Shown one piece after another: positions 10,057 to 19,242 of a stretch of 64,000 nt of DNA; within the stretch, counting starts at the first letter, position 1; each line of letters starts with the position of its first letter. The notes below the pieces were generated by a model. The model had not been told where the DNA came from. It saw only the letters and a program-made list of their open reading frames with translations, and made no database searches. Source of the stretch: Paranoxybacillus vitaminiphilus (GTDB taxonomy: Bacteria; Bacillota; Bacilli; Bacillales; Anoxybacillaceae); the NCBI RefSeq assembly GCF_003259935.1, contig NZ_QLMH01000002.1:62001-126000 (forward strand). The letters are read 5' to 3'. Made by a program: the position numbers and the translations under genes.

Positions 10057-10881
10057 TTATTTCACCGCACTTCCAAGCATACCGGATATGAAATGACGCT
10101 GCAGCGCAAGAAAGAAAACGATAATTGGAACAGTCGCCAATGTTACTCCTGCCATCACTTGACCGTAATCAATACGTGATAAACCAAACAAGCTGGATAA
10201 AGCAACAGGAAATGTATACATTTCTTCTGATGATACGGCAATTAGCGGCCATAAAAAGCTGTTCCATTGATACATAAATAAGAAAATTGCCGTTGCTGCA
10301 AGAGCAGGTTTCATTGATGGAAGAACAATCCGGAAAAAGATTCTCCATTCGCCTGCCCCATCAATACGAGCAGCCTCAATTAAAGCGTCAGGAAATGCCA
10401 ACATATTTTGCCGCATTAAAAATATCGCAAATGGATACGCTAAATTCGGCAAAATTAAGGCTTTATACGTATTTAACCAGCCAAAAGCCGCCATCATTTT
10501 AAAGAGCGGAATTACCGTAGCGTGATAAGGAATCATCATCGATAAAAGAAATATCGTAAATATTACATTTCTGCCTTTAAAGTGGAATTTGGCAAATGCA
10601 TAGGCAGCCATCGTACAAATGATTAAACTTAACACTGTATAAGTACCGGCCACAAATAATGAATTAAACATGACACGTCCGATACCGATGGACTCATTTA
10701 AATTCGTTATATTTTCGATAAGCTTTGTACCTGGTACTAATGTCGGTGTGGACGAAAACATCTTTCCGCTTTCATTCGTTGCTCCAATCATCGCCCAATA
10801 AAATGGGAATAATGAAATGATCACCCCAACCGTTAAAACGGCATACAACCCTATTTTTTGCAAAAGCTTTCTTTGGCTCAT
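10057..10881 (-). CDS. ganQ: Sugar ABC transporter permease, GanQ/MalG type
   Basis: The 274-aa inner-membrane protein has six predicted helices and the MalG-type EAA loop (EAARIDGAGEWRIFFRIVLP, about residues 187-206), which docks the ATPase. Its ATG overlaps the ganP-like stop (ATGA). With the other permease and the lipoprotein it forms a CUT1 importer. No ATPase gene is in the locus, so it presumably uses a shared MsmX-type ATPase encoded elsewhere. Confidence 0.88.
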   Translation of the reverse strand: MSQRKLLQKIGLYAVLTVGVIISLFPFYWAMIGATNESGKMFSSTPTLVPGTKLIENITNLNESIGIGRVMFNSLFVAGTYTVLSLIICTMAAYAFAKFHFKGRNVIFTIFLLSMMIPYHATVIPLFKMMAAFGWLNTYKALILPNLAYPFAIFLMRQNMLAFPDALIEAARIDGAGEWRIFFRIVLPSMKPALAATAIFLFMYQWNSFLWPLIAVSSEEMYTFPVALSSLFGLSRIDYGQVMAGVTLATVPIIVFFLALQRHFISGMLGSAVK

Positions 10882-11789
10882 CTCTCATCACCCGAAATCT
10901 TAAATTGAATAAAACTTAAAATAGCAATCAAAACGACAATCACGTACGCAATTGTTGAAGCATAGCTAAAATCAAAGTATCTGAATCCTGTTTGATAAAG
11001 ATACATTCCAATGGTTAATGTTGCGTCACTCGGTCCGCCTTTTGTTAACGTGTATGGCTCATCAAACAGCTGCAATGTACCAATCGTCGATAAAATCGCC
11101 GTAAATAAAATGACTGGTTTTAACTGAGGAATCGTAATCGAGAAAAATTGGCGGATTTTTGATGCACCATCAATACTTGCTGCTTCATATAATTCTTCTG
11201 AAATATTTTGCATTGCGGCTAAATAAATCACCATATTGTAGCCAACCCAGCGCCATGTCATCGCTATAATGAGCGCCACTTTCGCCCAAACAGGGTGCGA
11301 TAGCCACGGAACCGCATCCAATCCAATCGACATCAAAAATTTATTAATAATTCCATCCCCCATCATCATGATGGAGAAAATAATCGAGTATGCGACAAGC
11401 GATGTTACCGCCGGCAAGAAAAATGATACACGGAAAAATCCTTTCAACTTGAGCAAAGCAGAATTCAAACATGTCGCTAAAACTAAGGCTAAAAACAACA
11501 TGATCGGAACTTGTATAATTAAGATAAGAAAGGTGTTTTTCAATGCTTTTATAAAAATTTCGTCTTTAAAAAGCCGCATATAATTATCCAGCCCGGCAAA
11601 TACAAATTGTCCTCCATCGTTTGTTTGAAAACTCAGTACAAACGAGTAAATAATTGGATAAAGCATGAATATGGCAAACAAAATCACCGCCGGAGCAATA
11701 AACAAATAAGGAACGATTTGTTTAGAATGGAACCGAAATTTTTGCGATTTTCCTAACTCTACTTTTGCACTTGGCCCATTTGTTTTCAA
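10878..11789 (-). CDS. ganP: Sugar ABC transporter permease, GanP/MalF type
   Basis: This is the MalF-type partner permease, with six helices and EAA loop EAASIDGASKIRQFFSITIP. The open frame reaches 11918, but its first ~35 codons are dispersed-repeat sequence. I chose the TTG at 11787-11789, preceded by GAGGTG (11796-11801) at a 6-nt spacing, giving 303 aa beginning (M)KTNGPSAKV. That start leaves a short cytosolic tail before the first helix (IVPYLFIAPAVILF). An ATG at 11811-11813 is an alternative with a poorer ribosome site. Confidence 0.85.
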   Translation of the reverse strand: MKTNGPSAKVELGKSQKFRFHSKQIVPYLFIAPAVILFAIFMLYPIIYSFVLSFQTNDGGQFVFAGLDNYMRLFKDEIFIKALKNTFLILIIQVPIMLFLALVLATCLNSALLKLKGFFRVSFFLPAVTSLVAYSIIFSIMMMGDGIINKFLMSIGLDAVPWLSHPVWAKVALIIAMTWRWVGYNMVIYLAAMQNISEELYEAASIDGASKIRQFFSITIPQLKPVILFTAILSTIGTLQLFDEPYTLTKGGPSDATLTIGMYLYQTGFRYFDFSYASTIAYVIVVLIAILSFIQFKISGDER

Positions 11790-11833
11790 ACTAGACACCT
11801 CGCTTTCAAACATCCACCGCCGCTTATGAAAAA

Positions 11834-11917
11834 ACAGGGCTGACCCATAAGTGTCTGCCCCGCACACAACCGGGAATAGGCTGCGGGGGCTGACACTTTG
11901 CATTTGAGTCAGCCTCA
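11834..11917. repeat. Dispersed palindromic element, copy 2 (inside an operon)
   Basis: Arms AGGGCTGACCCATAAGTGTCTG and GGCTGACACTTTGCATTTGAGTCAGCCT (given here by their ends) pair around a GC-rich core. Unlike most copies it lies between two genes of one operon, the binding protein and the first permease, where it may lower read-through or stabilise the upstream message. Confidence 0.85.
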
Positions 11918-11944
11918 TTCTGTTTTCAATCTTCTCCTTTAAAT

Positions 11945-13240
11945 TTAGTAACGATTTATCTCGCGCTTTGTGCGGGCTTTAATGCGTTCAGCAGCCTCTT
12001 TAAGAGCTTTTTTCACATCTTTTCCATTAAATACATCTGCTTGTGCTTTAATTGATTCGTCCAAAGCAATCGAATAATCGTTTGTATAATATGCCGTTGG
12101 AATATCCTTCATCTCATTGGCAAACAATTGCCAAATTTTTTCGCCGCTGAAAAACTCAACCCCGCTCGTGAACAACTCTGAATCATAAGCAGTTGATAAA
12201 GATGGGAATAACCCATATTTCTCCATAGCCATCAATTGAATTTCTTTTGTTGTTGAGAAGAACTCTAAGAATTTATACGCTTCTTCTGGATGCTTTGTAG
12301 ATGCCGGAATCATCCAGCTGCTGCCCCCTAAGTTTGCTGCGCGATTCCCGCCTTTTTCAAATGCAGGTAATAGAAATACTCCCCATTTTCCCTTTGTATC
12401 TTTCGCTTGATCGATAATGGTTCCGTAATACCAAGCCCCAAACGGAATCGTTGCAACAGAGCCATCTACTGTTGCTGAAACAACTCCATTCCATCCATCT
12501 ACATCTTTAATTAATTTGGCATCGTCAAATTTCTTTAACATTTCCATTGCTTGTACAGCTTTTGGATTCGTTAAATCGATTTTCCCATCCTTATCAAAAT
12601 AGTAAACTCCTAATTGGTTTAACATCATCCGGAAAATCGGATCGTCTTTAAATTTATCCAGCGGCATTGCGTATGCGCCTGTAGCTTTCTTAATCTTCTT
12701 GCCTGCTTCTAAGAAATCATCCCACGTCTCAATTTCTTCTGCTTTTACTCCCGCTTTTTCAAAAAGATCTTTCCGATAGAACATCCCTGTTGGACCAGCA
12801 TCAAACGGCATCGCGTAAAACTTTCCATCCACCATTGTTAAATCTTTCTTAAATTGCGGAAAATGATCTGCATGCTTATCAAAACCTTTTTCTGATAAGT
12901 TTAAAAAACCTTTCGGAAACGCTTCTACATAACCGTGGATACGATCATCTTCTACTAAGACAATGTCAGGCAGTCCTGTACCGCCAGCTGCTAAACCTGT
13001 TGATAATTTGTCATAAACATCCAGGCGCCCGATGTCTTCCACCTTAAGCTCAATGTTTGGATTTTCCTGTTGAAATTCTTTCGCTGCTTCCTTTAATGCG
13101 CCTACGTTTACATTCCAAGCCCATGCTGTAAGAGTCACTTTCTCCCCTTTGTCTGATGAAGCCGAATCATTCTTGCTGCAAGCTGCCAATAGCACCATAG
13201 ATGCCACTAAAAGTAATAAAAAATTCCAATACCTTCTCAA
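11945..13240 (-). CDS. ganS: Sugar-binding lipoprotein of the galactoside ABC importer
   Basis: The 431-aa extracellular solute-binding protein has a lipoprotein signal peptide with lipobox LLAAC (lipidated Cys21) and a family-1 binding-protein body (KVTLTAWAWNVNVG..., GSVATIPFGAWYYG). It captures the sugar outside the membrane and hands it to the two permeases downstream. The TTG start follows a very strong GGGGGAGGAG. Its promoter carries a repressor-like box and a cre site. By context the ligand is a galacto-oligosaccharide; the ligand cannot be read from sequence alone. Confidence 0.87.
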   Translation of the reverse strand: MRRYWNFLLLLVASMVLLAACSKNDSASSDKGEKVTLTAWAWNVNVGALKEAAKEFQQENPNIELKVEDIGRLDVYDKLSTGLAAGGTGLPDIVLVEDDRIHGYVEAFPKGFLNLSEKGFDKHADHFPQFKKDLTMVDGKFYAMPFDAGPTGMFYRKDLFEKAGVKAEEIETWDDFLEAGKKIKKATGAYAMPLDKFKDDPIFRMMLNQLGVYYFDKDGKIDLTNPKAVQAMEMLKKFDDAKLIKDVDGWNGVVSATVDGSVATIPFGAWYYGTIIDQAKDTKGKWGVFLLPAFEKGGNRAANLGGSSWMIPASTKHPEEAYKFLEFFSTTKEIQLMAMEKYGLFPSLSTAYDSELFTSGVEFFSGEKIWQLFANEMKDIPTAYYTNDYSIALDESIKAQADVFNGKDVKKALKEAAERIKARTKREINRY

Positions 13241-13278
13241 AATCGTTCTCCTCCCCCTAATAAATCTTTAAACCATTA

Positions 13279-13334
13279 AGTAAGCGTTTACACTTACTGA
13301 TAAAAATTTTAGTAAAAATATTAATGATAGTCAA
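13279..13334 (-). promoter_or_regulatory. Promoter, repressor box and cre site of the galactoside operon
   Basis: On the minus strand TTGACT (13329-13334), a 17-bp spacer and TAAAAT (13306-13311) form a sigma-A promoter. ACTAAAATTTTTATCAG spans the -10 and resembles the perfect palindrome before the alpha-galactosidase gene; a second half-site, TTTACTAAAAAG, lies just upstream of the -35. TGTAAACGCTTACT at 13279-13292 matches the CcpA cre consensus at 13 of 14 positions and lies downstream of the -10, a roadblock position. This predicts specific repression plus carbon catabolite repression. Confidence 0.75.
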
Positions 13335-13460
13335 TAACTTTTTAGTAAATATATTCGTAAAATTTCTAAAAATATTCTAAATCGGAAACATTTTCTTTTA
13401 TAAGACGTATTATTGTGGCAAACTAAATACATCACTTTTTCCAAAAGGGGGGTTACAAGA

Positions 13461-14255
13461 TTGGAAACAAAAGCATTCTTAATAGAAGAGTTAAAAAAAA
13501 TCGAGAAATGGGAACAGGAACAAAAAGATTTATGGTTTTGGGAAAAGCTTGGACGGTTGCCTTTTAAAGTATTAGATAAACTGACGCCGTCTTTCATTCA
13601 TAAAAAAGTCGGTCAGCTTCTTGATGAGATTGGCAGCTATATTCAAACCGGCGGACAATACCTCGTTCAAGAACAAAAAATATTGAGTAAATTTTCCGGA
13701 AACGACACAACTCCGCCATTGGAAGAGATAAAGCATTTTCCGATTGAAACAATGGACCGCGTCTGTGACGAAATCGTGCAGTCCCGCGCCACATTCGCGC
13801 AATATCAAGGTGCGACAACCGGTGTCGGCGGCATTTTTACATTGGCGATCGACATCCCCGCACTGCTTGGGCTTGCTTTAAAAACATTGCAAGAAATCGC
13901 AATTGCTTACGGATACGATCCAAAAGAAAAAAGAGAACGAGTTTTTATTATTAAATGCTTACAGTTTTCCTCCGCTGACATTGTCGGCAAAAAAGCGATT
14001 TTTGAACAATTAACATCTTTTAACGATGAACATCAGCAAGTTTTTTCGCAGCTGCAGGGCTGGCGGGAAGTGATGATGACCTTCCGTGACCAATACGGCT
14101 GGAAAAAGCTTTTGCAAATGATTCCGATTGTGGGGATTATTTTTGGTGCTATATTAAATAAATCAATGATTGAAGGAATTTCTGAAGCAGGAAAGATGCT
14201 ATACAGGAAGCGGCGAATTTTGGAAAAGCTTTCAGAAATGAAAAACAGTGTCTAA
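13461..14255 (+). CDS. EcsC-family protein
   Basis: The protein (264 aa from the chosen start) matches the EcsC family: GATTGVGGIFTLAIDIPALLGLALKTLQEIA in the middle, a hydrophobic, glycine-rich stretch, and a late IPIVGIIFGAILNKSMIE segment that may associate with membrane. The molecular role of the family is unknown. The ORF opens earlier, but TTG at 13461 has a very good ribosome site (AAGGGGGGT, 13445-13453). It diverges from the galactoside promoter and ends in a terminator. Confidence 0.8.
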   Translation: METKAFLIEELKKIEKWEQEQKDLWFWEKLGRLPFKVLDKLTPSFIHKKVGQLLDEIGSYIQTGGQYLVQEQKILSKFSGNDTTPPLEEIKHFPIETMDRVCDEIVQSRATFAQYQGATTGVGGIFTLAIDIPALLGLALKTLQEIAIAYGYDPKEKRERVFIIKCLQFSSADIVGKKAIFEQLTSFNDEHQQVFSQLQGWREVMMTFRDQYGWKKLLQMIPIVGIIFGAILNKSMIEGISEAGKMLYRKRRILEKLSEMKNSV

Positions 14256-14279
14256 GAAACATTCTTGACACTGTTTTTC
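14242..14279 (+). terminator. Rho-independent terminator of the EcsC-family gene
   Basis: AAACAGTGTC pairs with GACACTGTTT across a 14-nt loop and is followed by a T-run. The stop codon of the gene lies within the hairpin. Confidence 0.85.
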
Positions 14280-14338
14280 ATTATTCAACAGCTTGGGTGG
14301 GAGATAACGGACGCTAGAAGTGCGATAAGTTCAACTAA

Positions 14339-14374
14339 CATCAGCGGGGGATGAAGATACCCCCCACTGATGAA
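14339..14374. other. GC-rich palindrome between converging genes
   Basis: ATCAGCGGGGG and CCCCCCACTGAT can pair around a loop of about nine bases. There is no T-run on either side, so it is not a standard terminator. It lies 12 bases from the alpha-galactosidase stop. It differs from the dispersed element and may be a remnant of a mobile-element end. Confidence 0.5.
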
Positions 14375-14385
14375 GTGGCGCTTTA

Positions 14386-16572
14386 TTAGCACGCCTTCAG
14401 CCTCCACACGCAACTCACGTAATCCCCCTGCAATTGCGGAATGTTTAAACCTACATACATTAATTCATCGCCGCCATACACTTCCCCATTTTCTAGCAGT
14501 TGATAGTTCTTGTTTGGATCAAGCCCTTTTAACCGCAGAAAGGAGAGTGGTGCGTTAGGTTCCGCTAATACACGGAAATAAGCAACAAACGCTTCGGATT
14601 TGTCTTCGGAAACAAACATCCAAGCCGTTTCATTTCCTTCAAACGGACTTAAAATTCGGTAAAAATCACCATATTGGACTAAATGGCGAATTTCTTTGTA
14701 AAAAGCAACTTGTTCTTTAACCTTTTCTTTTTCTTGCTCCGTTAATTTTGTTAAGTCAAGTTCATAACCAAAGTTCCCCGACATCGCCACATTTCCGCGT
14801 ATATCAAGCGATGTCACCCGATGAACTTGATGGTTAGGCACAGCGGAAACATGGGCTCCCATTGCACTAATCGGATAAACTAAGCTGGTGCCATATTGGA
14901 TTTTTAAACGGGATACGGCATCCGTATTATCACTCGTCCATGTTTGCGGCATGTAATAAAGAATGCCCGGGTCAAAACGTCCGCCGCCTCCTGAACAGCT
15001 TTCAAATAAAACATGCGGGAACGCGGAGGTGATCTCTTCCATGACACGATATAATCCTAACATGTATCGATGAGCGGTTTCGCGTTGTCTTTCCGGCGGC
15101 AGGGCGGACGAACCGATTTCGGTCATATGACGGTTCATATCCCATTTGACATAAGAAATTGGTGCGCTCTTGAGAATATCTGAAACCGCTTTAATGACGT
15201 AATCACATACTTCTCTACGCGAATAATCCAAGATTAATTGATTACGGCCTTCTGAACGGGAACGGTTTGGTACATGAAGACACCAGTCTGGATGTCGGCG
15301 GTACAGTTCGCTGTCTACTGAAATCATTTCCGGTTCAAACCATAAGCCAAATTGCATTCCCATGCTGCGAACTTTCCGGGCTAAACTTTCCATCCCGTTT
15401 GGCAGTTTATTTTTGTCAACAAACCAATCCCCAAGCGAGCTTTTATCATTATCACGTTTGCCAAACCAGCCATCATCGAGTACAAACAACTCGATTCCCA
15501 GCTCTTTGCCTGCTTCGGCAATTTGTAAAATCTTTTCTTCATTAAAATGAAAATAGGTTGCTTCCCAGTTATTAATTAAAATCGGGCGTTCTTGATCGCG
15601 GTATTGACCGCGTGCCAGGCGCGTCCGATACAATTTATGATACGTATTTGACATATCATTTAATCCATTGGCGGAGTAAACCATCACCACTTCCGGAGTT
15701 TGAAAAGATTCCCCCGGTTCCAACAGCCACGTAAAATCAAACGGATTAATCCCCAGCGAAACACGCGCTGTTTTATACTGGTCTACTTCAACCTGTGCAA
15801 GGAAGTTGCCGCTGTATACTAAGCTGAAGCCGTATACTTCTCCATGGTATTCTCCCGCCCCTTTTTGCAGCAAGGCAATAAACGGGTTATGCTGATGGCT
15901 GCTTGCCCCGCGGCGGCTTTCAATCGATTGTGTGCCAACAACGAGCGGTCTTCTCTCAATATGGCGCTCCCTTGCCCACGCGCCAGAAAGATGCAGCAGT
16001 TCATAATCAGCATGAAAAAAATCTACGTTCATACTTAGTGCCCGTAATAGTTTAATCGTTTGCTCTCCTTCATTTTCAAAACGGACAGAACGCGTAATGA
16101 CATTAAAGTTCTCATATACGGTGTAAAGTAGGACGGCTTTTAAACTTGATACAGCGTCGTGCAAAACGATTTCTAAAGACTCGGCTTCGTTCTCGTTTTC
16201 GATGTAGGTTGCCGGCAGCCCTTCCAGCTTCGGTTTGCCTTTAAAAATGCGGTGTGATTGGTAGCGCAAATCAGAAACCGTTGTTCCGTTTTCAAACTGC
16301 ACTTGATAAGCAGGTGTACGGAAATCGGTATTACCGTATGCCGGATATTCTTGCGGAAGCGTATCTAATGAAAATGTGCGATCTGCCGGCTCAGGATTAG
16401 GTGAAAACGCACGATCGAGAAATTGCAGCTTTCTTGGCATATTCGCCTCGCGAATTTTTTTTCCCCAATAAAGATGAGCTAAGTAACCTGAACGAACAAC
16501 TTGCATAATATAACTTGTGTCTTTCGCCTGCAGATGAAAGGTTTTTGTTGAATCATTATATATAATCCCCAT
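14386..16572 (-). CDS. agaN: GH36 alpha-galactosidase
   Basis: The 728-aa enzyme releases alpha-1,6-galactose from melibiose, raffinose-type sugars or galactomannan fragments; no signal peptide is present, so it acts in the cytosol. The chosen ATG (16572, after AAGGGGGA) puts the nucleophile of VKWDMNR at Asp478 and the acid/base of TWTSDNTDA at Asp548, the numbering I recall for Geobacillus stearothermophilus AgaA/AgaB, which supports the start. The open frame extends 16 codons further upstream, without a good ribosome site. A perfect palindrome upstream suggests control by the galactoside repressor. It appears monocistronic. Confidence 0.94.
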   Translation of the reverse strand: MGIIYNDSTKTFHLQAKDTSYIMQVVRSGYLAHLYWGKKIREANMPRKLQFLDRAFSPNPEPADRTFSLDTLPQEYPAYGNTDFRTPAYQVQFENGTTVSDLRYQSHRIFKGKPKLEGLPATYIENENEAESLEIVLHDAVSSLKAVLLYTVYENFNVITRSVRFENEGEQTIKLLRALSMNVDFFHADYELLHLSGAWARERHIERRPLVVGTQSIESRRGASSHQHNPFIALLQKGAGEYHGEVYGFSLVYSGNFLAQVEVDQYKTARVSLGINPFDFTWLLEPGESFQTPEVVMVYSANGLNDMSNTYHKLYRTRLARGQYRDQERPILINNWEATYFHFNEEKILQIAEAGKELGIELFVLDDGWFGKRDNDKSSLGDWFVDKNKLPNGMESLARKVRSMGMQFGLWFEPEMISVDSELYRRHPDWCLHVPNRSRSEGRNQLILDYSRREVCDYVIKAVSDILKSAPISYVKWDMNRHMTEIGSSALPPERQRETAHRYMLGLYRVMEEITSAFPHVLFESCSGGGGRFDPGILYYMPQTWTSDNTDAVSRLKIQYGTSLVYPISAMGAHVSAVPNHQVHRVTSLDIRGNVAMSGNFGYELDLTKLTEQEKEKVKEQVAFYKEIRHLVQYGDFYRILSPFEGNETAWMFVSEDKSEAFVAYFRVLAEPNAPLSFLRLKGLDPNKNYQLLENGEVYGGDELMYVGLNIPQLQGDYVSCVWRLKAC

Positions 16573-16696
16573 TTTAATCCCCCTTACTTTAGCACCGTTC
16601 GTTGAATGAACCTTCAACAATTATGATTGTGCACACTTTGAACGTTGAAGCGCGAGGCTTCCCGCCAATGGATGATAAACAGATTTTCAACTACTT

Positions 16697-16720
16697 TATT
16701 TACTAAAATTTTAGTAAATA
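16697..16720. promoter_or_regulatory. Perfect palindromic operator upstream of the alpha-galactosidase gene
   Basis: The core TTTACTAAAATTTTAGTAAA (16699-16718) is a perfect palindrome, extended by two more paired bases on each side. The size and symmetry fit a LacI-family site. Related half-sites occur in the promoter of the sugar-binding lipoprotein gene, so the GanR-like protein is the best candidate to bind it. Confidence 0.75.
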
Positions 16721-16810
16721 TTTTTATGACGATACTACCATAAACCGATTCGATAATCAATACGTTGTTCCCGGCTATTGACTTTCATTTATTTATACAA
16801 AATAAGCGAT

Positions 16811-16920
16811 AAGAGGCTGTCACATAAAGGTCTGACCTCACGTGCGTTTCACAATATATCGTTCTTTTATGCCGTATATTGTGTTGCGGGGTCTGACCCC
16901 GGACTGTGAATCAGCCTCTT
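16811..16920. repeat. Dispersed palindromic element, copy 3
   Basis: Outer arms AAGAGGCTG and CAGCCTCTT, inner GGTCTGACC on both sides, and the AT core TTTCACAATATATC facing TATATTGTG. It lies between the glpD 3' end and the upstream region of the alpha-galactosidase gene. Confidence 0.9.
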
Positions 16921-16943
16921 TGCTAAATAATATGCTTACTTTT

Positions 16944-18599
16944 TTAACGTTGCGGCTCATCACACGGAACCACTGCGTCATGCAGCGCTTGTTCCAGCTC
17001 TTCTCTATACGCCCGCTTTTGTTCTTCTGTCCAGTTTAAAACATTTGCCATATAGTTGATGATCGGCATCTTCCATTTCCGCACCCAATCAATATTGAAA
17101 AACAGTGTCCCTGTCCGGCGAATGAAATAGTCGACAGGTTTGACAGTCATTTCTTCTTCGATTGCATATACAAGGGTAGCAAATATGTCGCGCGGGAGCC
17201 CGCTTTCTTCGTTGTATTTTTGACTAATGGCAAAAAGCCGGTCTACATTTGTCCCATACTGCTTTGCCAGCTGTCTTCCCTGTTCTTCTGTAAAACCGTA
17301 CTGCTGTGCTTCCTCCGCTTTTTTCTCGACAAACTGTAAAAAAGCATGGGAAGAGCCGACATTCCCCCCAGAAATCGGCAATGTTTTCGTTTGGCACGGT
17401 TTATACGTTCCATCTCCTTCTTCGCTTAGTTGCTTTGCTACCAAGTCGACGACCATTTCCGCCATTTTTCGATATCCTGTTAATTTTCCTCCTGCGATGG
17501 TAATCAGTCCTGATGGAGACTGCCAAATTTCGTCTTTCCGGGAAATTTCAGAAGGCGCCTTCCCTTCTTCATGAATGAGCGGACGCAATCCCGCCCAGCT
17601 TGATTCGATGTCTTTTTCTGTAAGACGGACACTTGGGAACATTCCGTTAATCGCGTTTATTAAATATTCACGATCCTGTGATGTCATTTTTGGGCTGGCG
17701 ATGTCTTCGTTATAAAACGTATCTGTTGTGCCGACATACGTTTTTCCATCGCGGGGAATGGCAAAAACCATGCGGCCATCTTGCGTATCAAAATAGATCG
17801 CCTGCTTTAACGGAAACCGTTTTTGATCAATGACGATATGAACTCCCTTTGTCAAGCGAAGCGTTTTGCCTGTTTTAGAACGGTCCTTTTCGCGCAATGT
17901 ATCGACCCAAGGGCCAGCTGCATTAATCACTTTTCGCGCATATATGTTGTAAGAATGCCGGCTGATTTGATCGACACAGCGCACACCGATTACTTTCTTT
18001 TTTTCGTAAAGAAATTCTTCGACTTTAACATAATTGACTGCATGCGCTCCGAGTTCGGCCGCCTTTTTAATGACTTCCATCGTTAGCCGGGCATCGTCCG
18101 TTCGGTATTCAACATAATAGCCGCCGCCAAGAAGGCCTTCTTGTTTCAAAAGCGGTTCTTTTTTCAGCGTCTCTTCAGCGCTCAACATTTTCCGCCGCTC
18201 ACTTTTTTTCACCCCCGCTAAATAGTCATATAATTTCAGTCCAATCGACGTCGTAAATTTGCCGAACGTCCCCGATTTATAAATCGGCAATAACATCCAT
18301 TCCGGCGTCGTAACATGCGGGCCATTTTCGTAGACGATCGCTCTTTCCTTGCCAACCTCGGACACCATTTTGATTTCAAACTGCTTTAAATAACGCAGCC
18401 CGCCATGAACAAGCTTTGTGGATCGGCTCGACGTTCCGGCTGCAAAATCCTGCATTTCGACAAGGGCGGTTTTCAAGCCCCGGCTCGCTGCATCTAGCGC
18501 AATGCCGCAGCCGGTAATTCCCCCGCCGATAATAAGTACATCATATACATTTTCATTCATTTGCTCTAAAAGCATTTGGCGTTTTCTACTTGAAAACAT
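16944..18599 (-). CDS. glpD: Aerobic glycerol-3-phosphate dehydrogenase
   Basis: The FAD enzyme oxidises glycerol-3-phosphate to dihydroxyacetone phosphate and passes electrons to menaquinone at the membrane. The FAD-binding motif [22 protein letters not shown] is near the N-terminus and the DAO-type [15 protein letters not shown] follows. ATG 18599 is preferred to the upstream TTG because GGGGGAG is then about 8 nt away; the protein is 551 aa, normal length. glpF/glpK are not adjacent. The leader carries a terminator that suggests GlpP-type antitermination. Confidence 0.95.
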   Translation of the reverse strand: MFSSRKRQMLLEQMNENVYDVLIIGGGITGCGIALDAASRGLKTALVEMQDFAAGTSSRSTKLVHGGLRYLKQFEIKMVSEVGKERAIVYENGPHVTTPEWMLLPIYKSGTFGKFTTSIGLKLYDYLAGVKKSERRKMLSAEETLKKEPLLKQEGLLGGGYYVEYRTDDARLTMEVIKKAAELGAHAVNYVKVEEFLYEKKKVIGVRCVDQISRHSYNIYARKVINAAGPWVDTLREKDRSKTGKTLRLTKGVHIVIDQKRFPLKQAIYFDTQDGRMVFAIPRDGKTYVGTTDTFYNEDIASPKMTSQDREYLINAINGMFPSVRLTEKDIESSWAGLRPLIHEEGKAPSEISRKDEIWQSPSGLITIAGGKLTGYRKMAEMVVDLVAKQLSEEGDGTYKPCQTKTLPISGGNVGSSHAFLQFVEKKAEEAQQYGFTEEQGRQLAKQYGTNVDRLFAISQKYNEESGLPRDIFATLVYAIEEEMTVKPVDYFIRRTGTLFFNIDWVRKWKMPIINYMANVLNWTEEQKRAYREELEQALHDAVVPCDEPQR

Positions 18600-18662
18600 G
18601 TGCAAAACTCCCCCTTTTTAGCTGATCATGAAAGAAAACAAAGCGAAGTGCGGGCAGTTCAA

Positions 18663-18729
18663 CAAATAAAATAAAAAGAGACCATTACAAACATGACAAG
18701 TCTGCACTTATCATGCATGTATGGTCTCT
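18663..18729 (-). terminator. Leader terminator of glpD, probable GlpP antitermination target
   Basis: On the minus strand AGAGACCAT (18721-18729) pairs with ATGGTCTCT (18677-18685) and is followed by TTTTTATTTTATTT. It lies between the glpD promoter and its start codon, so it would stop transcription early. In B. subtilis GlpP with glycerol-3-phosphate overcomes such a terminator; the parallel is inferred. Confidence 0.8.
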
Positions 18730-18762
18730 CCAGCTCTCCTGACAACATATTAACTTAGCTTT

Positions 18763-18806
18763 ATTATATCATAAACTTCCCATTTATCTAGTAAAAATTT
18801 TCACTA
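18763..18806 (-). promoter_or_regulatory. glpD promoter with overlapping palindrome
   Basis: The minus strand has an extended -10, TGATATAAT (18763-18771). No good -35 exists at the right distance; instead TAGTGAAAATTTTTACTA (18789-18806), palindromic with one mismatch, covers that position. It could be a regulator site. Between 18992 and 19190 I see no feature. Confidence 0.5.
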
Positions 18807-18991
18807 AATTCACCATAACAAAACAGTTTTTTCGTGCTGTCAAATGCACCTGCTGTTGATAAAGACATAGCAGCTCTTGGCTTACAAGCACTAATATTAA
18901 TTCCGCGCTTCTTAAATTTTTCCACAATACAACGAACCCGATTTTTTTTCGCAACTTTCTCTCGTTGGAAATGAACCAAGATTTCTCTCAC
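18788..18991 (-). CDS. Doubtful small ORF (67 aa)
   Basis: A basic 67-aa frame (ending FDSTKKLFCYGEFSENFY) with an AAAGGTGAG ribosome-like site near its GTG/TTG start. I do not recognise it. Its 3' end overlaps the palindrome at the glpD promoter. It fills an otherwise gene-free 640-bp gap and could be chance or a decayed gene remnant. Confidence 0.2.
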   Translation of the reverse strand: MREILVHFQREKVAKKNRVRCIVEKFKKRGINISACKPRAAMSLSTAGAFDSTKKLFCYGEFSENFY

Positions 18992-19192
18992 CTTTCATCC
19001 ATAAATTTAAACGATATGTACAACGTCCTATCAGCATCTTACGTTTTAAACCGATATATCGTGAAAAAATGAACCTTACTCTTTAGGCAGCGTCTTTTTC
19101 CACTTCTACATTTAATAAGACGTATTTAAACGAAAAAAGTTTCATTTATTTTTGTAAAGTCACCTTTTTACAGTTGATGCATATATTAATGC

Positions 19193-19201
19193 ATACATTA
19201 A
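19193..19201 (+). promoter_or_regulatory. Sporulation-type -10 box before the second Hsp20 gene
   Basis: CATACATTA fits the sigma-E (CATACAnT) and sigma-K (CATAnnnTA) -10 consensus, about 40 bp before the GTG start. No convincing -35 is present at standard spacing, so this is tentative. Confidence 0.35.
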
Positions 19202-19242
19202 ATTGAAAAGTGGATGACCGATCACGAAAGGAGCTGCCCGCT

